Assembly: GCF_014274465.1 (NCBI RefSeq)
Contig: NZ_CP060394.1
Span: 5,828,001-5,892,000, forward strand
Source of the DNA: Alloacidobacterium dinghuense
GTDB lineage: Bacteria > Acidobacteriota > Terriglobia > Terriglobales > Acidobacteriaceae
DNA length: 64,000 nucleotides
Direction of reading: 5' to 3'
The notes beneath the pieces are model-generated. The model was given only the letters and a program-made list of their open reading frames with translations. It was not told the DNA's origin and did not search any database. Of this stretch, positions 26,735 to 33,599 are shown one piece after another (the first letter of the stretch is position 1; the number at the start of each line of letters is the position of its first letter). The position numbers and the translations under genes are program-made.

Positions 26735-27187
26735 ATGATCGATATCCAAATTCCAGTTCTGGTTCCGCTTGCGACGGGCGCGTTTCTGGTGGCGTTGACG
26801 CTTGCGATTCACGCGCTGGCGGTGTTGGCGACCGTGCAGTTGTTTCGTCGGGAGAAGGTATCCGGACGCGCAGGCTCAAGCACCCTCATGGATGTTTCGA
26901 TCGTCTTCCGGGCGAACGGGTTAGCGTTCATTGCGCACCTGGTCGAGATTTGCTTGTGGGCCAAGTTGTACATGATCTGCGGAGAGTTCCGGTACTTTGG
27001 AACGGCCATCTATCATTCGGCGGTGAATTACTCGACGCTCGGTTATGGAGATATCGTGATGAGCCCGTCGTGGAGACTGCTGGGACCCATCGAGGCCGCA
27101 AACGGAGCGCTGATGTTTGGGGTTTCGACGGCCATGATTTTTGCCGTCATTCAGGGGCTGGTTCAGATCCGGTATCGGGACCTCTGA
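26735..27187 (+). CDS. Two-helix potassium channel protein
   Basis: The product has the selectivity filter TLGYGD in YSTLGYGDIVMSPSW near residue 103, one re-entrant pore, and flanking membrane helices. I start at the ATG at 26735 (150 aa); the frame is open to 26681, and ATGs at 26693 and 26696 are alternatives. Residues about 5-30 and 60-80 give additional hydrophobic helices. No RCK/TrkA_N regulatory domain follows. A short ORF overlapping its end continues to 27341. Confidence 0.8.
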   Translation: MIDIQIPVLVPLATGAFLVALTLAIHALAVLATVQLFRREKVSGRAGSSTLMDVSIVFRANGLAFIAHLVEICLWAKLYMICGEFRYFGTAIYHSAVNYSTLGYGDIVMSPSWRLLGPIEAANGALMFGVSTAMIFAVIQGLVQIRYRDL

Positions 27188-27341
27188 GACCACGGAATCT
27201 CAGTCGGGTCTTGAGGCTCCCGAAGCTGCCGAAATCCTTAGAGCGCTCAAGTCATTGGGTGCCGATGTTGTCGATGATCCAAAGCTGTCGAAGAAAGTCG
27301 AAGCGGCACTCCGCCGTCGTTCGGAATACTCATATAGCTAG
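27141..27341 (+). CDS. Small ORF of uncertain status between channel and DUF4386 genes
   Basis: The 66-codon frame overlaps the end of the channel gene by 47 bp. Its last 40 residues (EAAEILRALKSLGADVVDDP, KLSKKVEAALRRR) look like real helical protein rather than a shadow. The TAG stop at 27339-27341 overlaps the Shine-Dalgarno sequence of the next gene, which would suit translational coupling. It could also be the frameshifted C-terminus of the channel. No family recognised. Confidence 0.35.
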   Translation: MPSFRGWFRSGIGTSETTESQSGLEAPEAAEILRALKSLGADVVDDPKLSKKVEAALRRRSEYSYS

Positions 27342-27350
27342 GAGGCGGAA

Positions 27351-28073
27351 ATCGAAAACGCTGAAGCGGCCAAAACCCAACGGACATACGCAAGGCTTGC
27401 GGGCTGTTTGTTCCTCGGGGTGATCATCGTTGCTTTCGGCAGCGGCTTCATCCTCTCCCATGTCGCGGGGAGTGGAACCTTCGCAGAAACGGCAAAGCGA
27501 ATCGCAGCGTCGGAGCGCTTATATCGAGTGGGGCTCTCGGCTGTGGTGATTGTGAGTCTGGGTAGCGCCCTGCTTGCTGTCGCTCTGTATGCGACGCTGA
27601 AGCCGGTCAACAGTCTGCTGGCTCAACTCGCGATGATCTTCAGCCTGGGAGATTCATTTCTGGCCCTGGTGGTGCGGATGTGCGAATTCGTGAGGCTGCA
27701 TCTTTACCTCTCCGCACAAACCGCGGGAGCCGGGACGGCCAGCATACAAGCGTTGGCGGAGCTGATGCGCACTATTGAGCGTGTCACGGAGAACATCGGC
27801 GGGATTGCTTTCGGCATCGGCTCGCTGCTTTTCTTTTACCTGTTTTTCAAATCGAGATATATCCCGAGGGTCCTATCAGGGCTGGGCGTCGCTGCTTCGG
27901 CGATCTGGATATGCCTGTATTTTGCCAGCCTGGTATTCCCGGAAAGGCGCGGATTATTTCAAATCATCTCTTTTCCGCCGATGGGTCTGGCTGATGTCCT
28001 AACCGGCTTCTATTTGATGCTGTTTGCGGTGAAGACCGGAGGCGGTGGAGTCGTGCTGGAGAAAAGTGCTTGA
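27351..28073 (+). CDS. DUF4386-family membrane protein, apparent ATC start
   Basis: The conserved part begins before the first ordinary start codon. Family members usually start a few residues before a R-L-A-G-x-L-F-L phrase, here TYARLAGCLFLGVIIV. In this frame the only upstream options are ATC at 27351 (5 bp after AGGAGG at 27340-27345) and an internal TTG at 27408, which would cut off the start of the first helix. An in-frame TAG at 27339 closes the frame. From 27351 the protein has 240 residues with six hydrophobic segments. Function of DUF4386 is unknown. Repeat hairpin and IS copy 2 follow. Confidence 0.7.
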   Translation: MENAEAAKTQRTYARLAGCLFLGVIIVAFGSGFILSHVAGSGTFAETAKRIAASERLYRVGLSAVVIVSLGSALLAVALYATLKPVNSLLAQLAMIFSLGDSFLALVVRMCEFVRLHLYLSAQTAGAGTASIQALAELMRTIERVTENIGGIAFGIGSLLFFYLFFKSRYIPRVLSGLGVAASAIWICLYFASLVFPERRGLFQIISFPPMGLADVLTGFYLMLFAVKTGGGGVVLEKSA

Positions 28074-28095
28074 ATGGACTTCTGCGGCGAACAGC

Positions 28096-28114
28096 CCCAC
28101 ACAAGCCAAAAGAA
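28096..28114 (+). repeat. Left half of hairpin arm, interrupted by IS copy 2
   Basis: CCCACACAAGCCAAAAGAA matches the stem and loop of the arms at 17955 and 21155. The element at 28115 starts immediately after the loop. The remainder (AGCTTGAGTGAGCC) continues at 29423 after a second copy of AAAAGAA. Confidence 0.85.
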
Positions 28115-28162
28115 TGTTCAGTGCCATGACATGCTTTCCAGGATGTTTCTAGTCATCCTTTA

Positions 28163-28197
28163 CACTCCCTGCGCGAGCGAAGCGAGAGCAGGGAGTG
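28163..28197 (+). repeat. Hairpin before the transposase start, IS copy 2
   Basis: A perfect 10-bp stem (CACTCCCTGC with GCAGGGAGTG) around a 15-nt loop ends 9 bp before the ATG at 28207. The equivalent stem in copy 1 has a different inner sequence but is also perfectly paired. Confidence 0.75.
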
Positions 28198-28206
28198 AGA
28201 CTGAGG

Positions 28207-29364
28207 ATGCCTTGGAAGACGATGGACGTGCGGGAACAGCGGGTGCGGTTTGTGGTGGCGGCGTTGCGCCGTGAGCGGAGCTTGAGCAGCTTATGCCGGG
28301 AGTTTGGCATCTCGCGTCCAACTGGGCGGCTGTGGGTCGAGCGCTATCGGGCTGGCGGGGTGGAAGCCATCGCGGAACGCAGCCGACGCCCCCTGCACAG
28401 TCCACAGCAGACCGCGCCGGAGGTGGAAGGGCGTGTGATCGAGCTACGCCTCCGCTATCCCGACTGGGGTGCGCGCAAACTGCAGGTATTGCTCGAGCAA
28501 TGCGGGACACGTTTGCCCGCAAGCACCATCCATCGCATTCTGCTGCGCCATCAACTGGTGCGCCCCGAGGACCGGCATCGCCCCGCGCCCAGGCGCTTCG
28601 AGCGGGCCGCGCCCAACGAGCTGTGGCAGATGGATTTCAAGGGTCCCAAGTCGTGGCACCAGCCGATCGGACCGCTTTCCATCCTGGATGATCACAGCCG
28701 TTATGTGATCGCGCTGGAGGCGGTGGGCAGCACCCAGGCCGAGCCGGTCCGTGTGCGGCTGGAGCATGCCTTTCAAGAGTGCGGTCTGCCCGAGGCCATG
28801 CTGATGGATCACGGCGTGCCCTGGTGGAGTTGGGCCGGACCACAGGCGGCGACGACAGGACTGGCGCTGTGGCTGATCAAACAGGGCATACGCCTCTGCT
28901 GGAGCGGCATCGGGCATCCGCAGACGCAAGGCAAGGTGGAGCGCTTTCACGGCGCGCTGGAACGCGCGCTCACCCGGCGTGGACTGCGTGGCCACGCGCC
29001 CCAGCAGTGGCTGGACCGCTATCGCTGGGAGCACAACCATCTGCGTCCGCACGAAGCCCTGGGCATGCAGACTCCAGCCAGCCGCTGGCGCCCCAGTGAG
29101 CGGCGCTACGATCCCAACCCGCCGCGCTGGCAGTACCCCGAGGGAGCCTGGGTACTGAAGGTCGACTGTCAAGGCAAGCTGGAGATCGCCGATACCAAGT
29201 GGCGCATCGGTCGCGCTCTGGCCGGTGAATGGGTGCAGATCCTCCCTGTCGAACAGCGGCTCCAGGTCTATTACTGCAACACCCTGATCCGGGAACTCGA
29301 TCCCGCCATCCAACGCTCGACGATCGTCGAGCGTTGGATACCAGCTCAAAACCCTCGACCCTAA
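28207..29364 (+). CDS. IS481-family transposase
   Basis: The 385-residue DDE transposase begins MPWKTMDVREQRV at the ATG at 28207; a GTG at 28195 is possible. A helix-turn-helix lies near residues 25-50 (LCREFGISRPTGRLWVERY), and a second helical domain follows (YPDWGARKLQVLLEQ). The rve catalytic core carries ELWQMDFKG with the first Asp, MLMDHGVPWW with the second, and QTQGKVERFHGAL with the Glu. YRWEHNHLRPHEALGMQTPA is the usual IS481 tail motif. It catalyses cut-and-paste transposition of the surrounding element. It appears functional. Confidence 0.95.
   Translation: MPWKTMDVREQRVRFVVAALRRERSLSSLCREFGISRPTGRLWVERYRAGGVEAIAERSRRPLHSPQQTAPEVEGRVIELRLRYPDWGARKLQVLLEQCGTRLPASTIHRILLRHQLVRPEDRHRPAPRRFERAAPNELWQMDFKGPKSWHQPIGPLSILDDHSRYVIALEAVGSTQAEPVRVRLEHAFQECGLPEAMLMDHGVPWWSWAGPQAATTGLALWLIKQGIRLCWSGIGHPQTQGKVERFHGALERALTRRGLRGHAPQQWLDRYRWEHNHLRPHEALGMQTPASRWRPSERRYDPNPPRWQYPEGAWVLKVDCQGKLEIADTKWRIGRALAGEWVQILPVEQRLQVYYCNTLIRELDPAIQRSTIVERWIPAQNPRP
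29308..29339. repeat. Perfect 32-bp palindrome in IS copy 2
   Basis: The half-site ATCCAACGCTCGACGA is followed by its exact reverse complement, inside the codons for IQRSTIVERWI. Compared with copy 1 two bases in each arm differ, and each change is mirrored in the other arm. Confidence 0.95.
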
Positions 29365-29422
29365 CTGGAAAGAATGTCCAGAGACAAACTGCAAACGATG
29401 TCGTGTAACTTGACAAAAAGAA

Positions 29423-29818
29423 AGCTTGAGTGAGCCAATCCCCGGCGGTCAAACTGGCGATCGAGGACTTTGATCGCGAATTCCTTGGAATAGCTGCGTG
29501 TCGTGAATCGGCCGTCATCGCTGAGATTCTTCGCTACGACTACGGCTCCGCTCAGAAATGACGGCGAACTTTCGGTGTAGGCTCTGATGAATTGCTTAGC
29601 AGGGCTGAGTCTTAGACTGGCTCTCTTTCGTATTAAAATTAGATGAAATCGGTTTGTCCGGTGAGGGTTGCAATTTTGCGACGCAAACCTTGAGCGGCAC
29701 ATCGAAGAAATAGGGTTGCAACATCCCCGTGGGTTGGGCGGCATCGCAGCGAATCCACTGCAACCGTGATTGCTTTCAACATCCCCGTCCACATTTGGAC
29801 TGAAGGCGGAAAAGGGAC
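29423..29818. other. Non-coding gap before nadA with repeat fragments
   Basis: No gene is supported. The first bases are the end of the interrupted hairpin arm. A dispersed repeat (TCGCTGAGATTCTTCG ... CTCAGAAATGACG) lies at 29515-29563. The 12-mer CAACATCCCCGT occurs at 29719-29730 and 29777-29788, shortly upstream of nadA, and could be a regulator site or chance. Confidence 0.5.
29515..29563. repeat. Dispersed CGCTGAGATTCTTCG repeat, copy 1
   Basis: The segment TCATCGCTGAGATTCTTCG ends with CTCAGAAATGACG. Related sequences occur at 31471-31520 and 32783-32826, always between genes. Confidence 0.65.
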
Positions 29819-30976
29819 TTGAGCGTATTTGTTGAAGAAATAGTGTCGGCCCCTGCTGTTGAGCAGGACGTTTGTTCTCTGGATAACTACCTGGCGCAGC
29901 CTGACCACACCATAGACGGGCGGATTGCGGCGGCGCGCGCGAAGCTCGGCAAGAGCACGATTTTGCTTGGGCACCACTACCAGCGCGATGAGGTGATCCG
30001 TTTTGCGGATTACACGGGCGACTCCTACAAGCTTTCGAAAATTGCCGCGGAGACGGAGGCGAGGTATCTCGTTTTTTGCGGCGTGCATTTCATGGCGGAG
30101 AGCGCCGATGTGCTGGGGCGTCCTGACGATCCTCCGGGTACAGGTCAGCAGGTGATTCTGCCTGATCTGAATGCCGGCTGTTCGATGGCTGACATGGCGG
30201 AGATTGGGCAGGTAGAAGACTGCTGGGACTCGCTGATGGCGGCTGGCTTGTCGCCTGCAGATATTCTGCCGATCACGTATATGAACTCGACGGCGGCGAT
30301 CAAGGCTTTCTGTGGCGAGCGCGGCGGGTTGGTGTGCACTTCATCGAATGCGGGCAAGGCGTTTGACTGGGCCTTTGCGCGCGCGGAGAAGATTCTGTTT
30401 CTGCCGGATCAGCATCTGGGGCGCAATACGGCGTTTGCGATGGGGATTCCGCTGAACGAGATGGTGGTGTGGGATCCATACCAGATCAATGGCGGGCTGA
30501 CGCCGGCGCGGTTGAAGGCGGCGAAGATCATTTTGTGGAAAGGGCACTGCTCGGTGCACCAGCGCTTTTTGCCGGAGCATGTCGAAAAAGTTCGCGCGAA
30601 GTATCCAGGGATAAAGGTGGCTGTGCATCCGGAGTGTCGCTGGGAGGTTTGCCAGAAGGCCGATGCTCTCGGTTCTACAGAACGGCTGATTCATCTGGTC
30701 GAGAGCGCGCCTGAGGGATCGATGTTTGCGATTGGCACGGAGATCCATCTGGTGAACCGGCTGGCGAAAGAGTTTGCGGCGAAGGGCAAGCGGATTATCA
30801 CGCTCGACGATACGGGCTGTTTGTGTACGACGATGTACCGGATCAGTCCGCAGCACCTGGCGTGGGCGCTGGAGAATCTGGTTGAAGGCAGAGTCGTCAA
30901 TCGGATTCAGGTGCGCGAGGATGTGAAGCGCTGGTCGCGCGTGGCTCTGGATCGCATGCTGGAAATTCGGGCTTAA
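29819..30976 (+). CDS. nadA: Quinolinate synthase
   Basis: The enzyme condenses iminoaspartate with dihydroxyacetone phosphate to quinolinate and needs a 4Fe-4S cluster. The start is a TTG at 29819 with GGAAAAGGGA upstream; no ATG fits. Three Cys ligands are visible: Cys87 in FCGVHFMAES, one in HPECRWEV, and one in DDTGCLCTTM. Substrate motifs ILLGHHYQRDEV and ADYTGDSYKL are present. The length is 385. It works with nadB at 11226, far upstream on the same strand. The DUF2203 gene follows after 9 bp. Confidence 0.96.
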   Translation: MSVFVEEIVSAPAVEQDVCSLDNYLAQPDHTIDGRIAAARAKLGKSTILLGHHYQRDEVIRFADYTGDSYKLSKIAAETEARYLVFCGVHFMAESADVLGRPDDPPGTGQQVILPDLNAGCSMADMAEIGQVEDCWDSLMAAGLSPADILPITYMNSTAAIKAFCGERGGLVCTSSNAGKAFDWAFARAEKILFLPDQHLGRNTAFAMGIPLNEMVVWDPYQINGGLTPARLKAAKIILWKGHCSVHQRFLPEHVEKVRAKYPGIKVAVHPECRWEVCQKADALGSTERLIHLVESAPEGSMFAIGTEIHLVNRLAKEFAAKGKRIITLDDTGCLCTTMYRISPQHLAWALENLVEGRVVNRIQVREDVKRWSRVALDRMLEIRA

Positions 30977-30985
30977 AATGAAGGC

Positions 30986-31420
30986 ATGAAGACCTTCAGC
31001 CTCGATGAGGCGCAATCGCTGCTGCCGGTGCTCGAATCGCTGCTGAAGCGGGCCATCGAGGGCAAGAAAAGCGCGGAGGAGAAAGAGGCGGAGCTGCATG
31101 AGTTGCGGCAACGCATCTTTCTCTCGGGCGGCATGATGGTGAATGTGATCTCTGCGACGCGCCAGCGGGCGGAGATCGACAAATTTGTGCAGCAGGCCAA
31201 GGACGCTGTGGCTGAGATTGATTCGATCGGCGTCCAGGTGAAGGATCTCGAGACTGGGCTGCTGGATTTTCCGCACATGATTGATGGAGAGATTGTCCTG
31301 CTGTGCTGGAAGATGGGCGAGTCTCGGATTGATTACTGGCATACGGTGGATGCGGGGTTTCGCGGGCGCCAGCCGATTGATGAGCGGTTTGGGCGGAGCA
31401 AGCCTGAGCGGCCGAATTGA
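30986..31420 (+). CDS. DUF2203-family protein
   Basis: The 144-residue protein begins MKTFSLDEAQSLLPVLESLL and ends with MGESRIDYWHTVDAGFRGRQP, both typical of DUF2203. It is soluble and mainly helical with a charged coiled-coil-like middle. It has no known function. It is 9 bp after nadA and probably shares its transcript. Confidence 0.88.
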   Translation: MKTFSLDEAQSLLPVLESLLKRAIEGKKSAEEKEAELHELRQRIFLSGGMMVNVISATRQRAEIDKFVQQAKDAVAEIDSIGVQVKDLETGLLDFPHMIDGEIVLLCWKMGESRIDYWHTVDAGFRGRQPIDERFGRSKPERPN

Positions 31421-31470
31421 TTCAGTTACCTCTCCAATTATCGAGTTAACAGCGGTTTTTGACCAGCCAG

Positions 31471-31520
31471 GATCGCTGAGATCCTTCGTCCCCTTCGCAA
31501 GCTCAGGGTCTCAGGACGAC
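31471..31520. repeat. Dispersed CGCTGAGATTCTTCG repeat, copy 2
   Basis: GATCGCTGAGATCCTTCG followed by GCAAGCTCAGGGTCTCAGGACGA variants matches the layout at 29515 and 32783. It ends 15 bp before the perR-like promoter. Confidence 0.6.
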
Positions 31521-31534
31521 GACTCTGTGGAACT

Positions 31535-31563
31535 TTGACAAACGATAATTATTATTGTTTAAT
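31535..31563 (+). promoter_or_regulatory. Promoter with Fur/PerR-type operator
   Basis: TTGACA (31535-31540), 17 bp, then TTTAAT (31558-31563) form a good sigma-70 promoter. The spacer and -10 are covered by AACGATAATTATTATTGTT (31541-31559), an inverted repeat with eight of nine pairs matching around one central base. This is the layout of Fur-family boxes. It sits just before the Fur-family gene, so autoregulation is likely. The TTG of the -35 box is in frame with the gene but is not a start. Confidence 0.75.
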
Positions 31564-31570
31564 AAGAAAT

Positions 31571-32005
31571 GTGAACACGGTTGAGGCGCAGGAATTTCGT
31601 GAGATGTGCGAGAACGCTGGGCTTGCGGTGACGCATCAGCGGCATGTCATTTACGAGATTCTTAAGAATATGCACGGGCATCCCAGCCCGGAAGAAGTGT
31701 ATGCGCGCGTGAAGCGCAGAATTCCGTCGATCTCACTTGCGACGGTTTACAAGAATCTTCATCTATTTATAGAGAGCGGAATTTTTCACGAGGTGAGCTT
31801 GCATCATGGCTCGCTGCGCGTGGAAACGAATCACAGACCGCATCATCACCTGGTTTGCACGCGGTGCAAATCGATTTCAGACATCGATGCAAAAGAGCTA
31901 GGGCTGGCTGCGAAGCATGGCAAGCTGCCCGGCGGTTTTCTTGCGCAACGCTATGCAGTCGATGTGTTGGGGCTGTGCGCCGAGTGCCAGCGGAAGGCTG
32001 ATTAG
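31571..32005 (+). CDS. Fur/PerR-family metal-dependent repressor
   Basis: From the GTG at 31571 the protein has 144 residues. The winged helix occupies residues about 1-80 (GLAVTHQRHVIYEIL, HPSPEEVYARVK, ISLATVYKNL). The regulatory metal site includes HHHLVC, and two CxxC pairs (CTRC and CAEC) form the structural zinc site. ahpC and ahpD lie directly downstream, which favours a PerR (peroxide sensing) role over iron control. The gap from the -10 to GTG is only about 7 bp, implying an almost leaderless mRNA. ATG at 31604 is possible but would cut the first helix. Confidence 0.88.
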   Translation: MNTVEAQEFREMCENAGLAVTHQRHVIYEILKNMHGHPSPEEVYARVKRRIPSISLATVYKNLHLFIESGIFHEVSLHHGSLRVETNHRPHHHLVCTRCKSISDIDAKELGLAAKHGKLPGGFLAQRYAVDVLGLCAECQRKAD

Positions 32006-32096
32006 AGTTTTGTCTTAAAGCGTATTTGAAATTCGTCTGGCTAAGAGCCTTGCGGAAATTCCCGGAGCTAAAGCCCTTAGATTTTTATTCCTGGTT

Positions 32097-32116
32097 CACC
32101 GGCCTAAAGGCCGGTG
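32097..32116. repeat. CACCGGCC hairpin repeat upstream of ahpC
   Basis: A perfect 8-bp stem CACCGGCC / GGCCGGTG around TAAA, followed by CTTCCACCC. It lies in the 191-bp gap between the regulator and ahpC. Confidence 0.6.
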
Positions 32117-32196
32117 CTTCCACCCGAAACACTGTTGGAAAATCTTGTTACCATCGTTCATTCATTTTCATAACAACTTACTTAGAGGAGTCATAC

Positions 32197-32733
32197 ATGT
32201 TAGGTATCGGCGAGAAGTTTCCTATCTATTCGGTCACTGCTACGGTCAGCCGCGATAAAAACAAGGCCTTTGAAACAATCACGAACGAGAGCTATCCGGG
32301 CAAGTGGAAGGTGTATTTCTTCTGGCCAAAGGATTTCACTTTTGTTTGTCCTACGGAGATTGCTGCTTTCGGAAAGATCAACAATGAGTTTCAGGATCGC
32401 GATACGCAGGTGCTGGGCGGTAGCGTGGATTCCGAATTTGTGCATCTTGCTTGGCGCAACAACCATGATGATCTGAAGGATCTGCCTTTCCCCATGCTGG
32501 CTGATGTGAAGCGTGATCTCTGCGAGCAGCTTGGGATTCTCGATCCCGCAGCCGGCGTGGCGCAGCGCGCGACGTACATCGTCGATCCTGAGGGCATCAT
32601 TCGTTTCGTGTACGTGACGGATCTTTCGGTGGGCCGCAATCCGCAGGAAGTGCTGCGCGTTCTGGATGCATTGCAGACTGACGAGCTCTGCCCCTGCAAC
32701 TGGCAGAAGGGCGAAGAGACTTTAGTCGCTTAG
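32197..32733 (+). CDS. ahpC: Peroxiredoxin, alkyl hydroperoxide reductase AhpC (mycobacterial type)
   Basis: The ATG at 32197 follows AGAGGAG with 6-bp spacing; the longer frame from 32026 runs through repeat DNA. The 178 residues include the peroxidatic Cys51 in FVCPTE, the R-x-T-Y-I-V-D-P segment, and the resolving Cys residues at 165 and 167 in LCPCNWQKGEETL. That tail resembles M. tuberculosis AhpC (CACNWRKG), which is reduced by AhpD rather than AhpF. Fittingly, ahpD is the next gene. The enzyme reduces H2O2 and organic peroxides in the cytoplasm. Regulation by the upstream PerR-like protein is inferred. Confidence 0.95.
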   Translation: MLGIGEKFPIYSVTATVSRDKNKAFETITNESYPGKWKVYFFWPKDFTFVCPTEIAAFGKINNEFQDRDTQVLGGSVDSEFVHLAWRNNHDDLKDLPFPMLADVKRDLCEQLGILDPAAGVAQRATYIVDPEGIIRFVYVTDLSVGRNPQEVLRVLDALQTDELCPCNWQKGEETLVA

Positions 32734-32757
32734 GACTAGCTTGTAAAACGGGTACGG

Positions 32758-32792
32758 CTCAGCGATGTGCATGCACATTGAACATCGCTGAG
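32758..32792 (+). terminator. Hairpin after ahpC
   Basis: An 11-bp perfect stem (CTCAGCGATGT / ACATCGCTGAG) encloses GTGCATGCAC-like loop sequence. It is followed by ATTCTTCC, not a pure T-run, and its right arm doubles as the start of a dispersed repeat. Confidence 0.45.
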
Positions 32793-32879
32793 ATTCTTCC
32801 TCCCTGTGGTCGTCAGAATGACGAGGGAGATAGATGGTCGTCAGAATGACGAGGGAGATAGATGGTCGTCAGAATGACG
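32783..32879. repeat. Dispersed repeat copy 3 with 28-bp tandem repeat
   Basis: CATCGCTGAGATTCTTCC leads into a 28-bp unit beginning TGGTCGTCAGAATGACGAGG. The unit is repeated at 32807-32834, 32835-32862 and partly at 32863-32879. The two full copies are identical. The inner CGTCAGAATGACG is itself a partial inverted repeat. It lies between ahpC and ahpD. Confidence 0.9.
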
Positions 32880-32952
32880 TGAAGAGTTGGTCGGTCAAGA
32901 CGATGGGCAGCGGTCGATCTGCAGTCAGGATGACGGGAAAGGATTTGGAAAT

Positions 32953-33504
32953 ATGCAATTGGATCAGTTGATTGACGGGCTTCCGGTTTATGCGAAGGAC
33001 CTGAAGCTGAATTATTCGAGTCTTGTGCGGCAGAATCAGGAACTCACTCCGCAGCAGCTTTGGGGTACGGTGGTGGCGAGCGCGATTGCCACGCGCAATC
33101 CTGAGCTGACGGAGGCGGCGCTGGAAGAGGGTGCAAAGCAACTTTCGGCGCAGGCGCTTGATGCGGCGAAGGCTGCGGCGGCGGTGATGGGGATGAATAA
33201 CATCTACTACCGTTTTCTTCACCTCACTTCGAACGAAAAGTACTCGACCTTGCCATCGCGTTTGCGCATGAACGTCATGCGCACGCATGGCGTCGATCAC
33301 AACGACTTCGAGCTATGGTCGCTGGCGGTGTCGGCGATCAACGGCTGCGGCAAGTGTGTGGATTCACACGAGAAAGTTGTTCGCGAGAAAGGCGTAAGCG
33401 AGGAGACGGTGCTGGCAGTGGTGCGTGTCGCCTCCATCGTTCATGCGATCGGGGCTGTTCTCGATGCGGAGCGCGTGGCCCAGCCGGAGGCTGTGGCTGT
33501 TTAG
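32953..33504 (+). CDS. ahpD: Alkyl hydroperoxidase AhpD
   Basis: From the ATG at 32953 the protein has 183 residues; the frame upstream to 32887 is repeat DNA. The CxxC active site is Cys132-Gly-Lys-Cys135 with His139 in CGKCVDSHE, and ELWSLAVSAING precedes it with Glu120. These match the M. tuberculosis AhpD catalytic set. AhpD transfers electrons to AhpC and has weak peroxidase activity itself. The gene follows ahpC after a 219-bp repeat-filled gap and ends before a terminator at 33524. Confidence 0.95.
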   Translation: MQLDQLIDGLPVYAKDLKLNYSSLVRQNQELTPQQLWGTVVASAIATRNPELTEAALEEGAKQLSAQALDAAKAAAAVMGMNNIYYRFLHLTSNEKYSTLPSRLRMNVMRTHGVDHNDFELWSLAVSAINGCGKCVDSHEKVVREKGVSEETVLAVVRVASIVHAIGAVLDAERVAQPEAVAV

Positions 33505-33523
33505 CCTTGTTGTTTGCGTGGTC

Positions 33524-33553
33524 AAGGTCCGCTGCGGCGGGCCTTTTTCTTTT
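33524..33553 (+). terminator. Rho-independent terminator after ahpD
   Basis: Stem AAGGTCCGC / GCGGGCCTT (one G-T pair) with loop TGCG is followed by TTTCTTTT. It closes the ahp unit before the convergent OmpA-like gene. Confidence 0.75.
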
Positions 33554-33599
33554 GTGCTATGGAAATTCATCGTCGCGCGATGTCGATCGGGGTCTCTCC

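Larger units (their letters stand above)
28115..29415 (+). mobile_element. IS481-family insertion sequence, intact copy
   Basis: The element is 1301 bp. Left end TGTTCAGTGCCATGACATGC and right end (other strand) TGTCAAGTTACACGACATCG align over about 47 bp with roughly two thirds identity by eye. The direct repeat AAAAGAA is present at 28108-28114 and 29416-29422, so the target duplication is 7 bp. It encodes one complete transposase. Hairpins lie before the start (28163-28197) and inside the end (29308-29339) of the gene. Confidence 0.92.

Noticed and set aside
29700-29800. CRISPR-like repeats near nadA (CAACATCCCCGT twice)
   Set aside because: The shared unit is only 12 bp with two copies and no uniform spacer, so it is not an array.
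32807-32879. CRISPR array in the 28-bp repeats
   Set aside because: The units are directly adjacent with no spacers; it is a simple tandem repeat.
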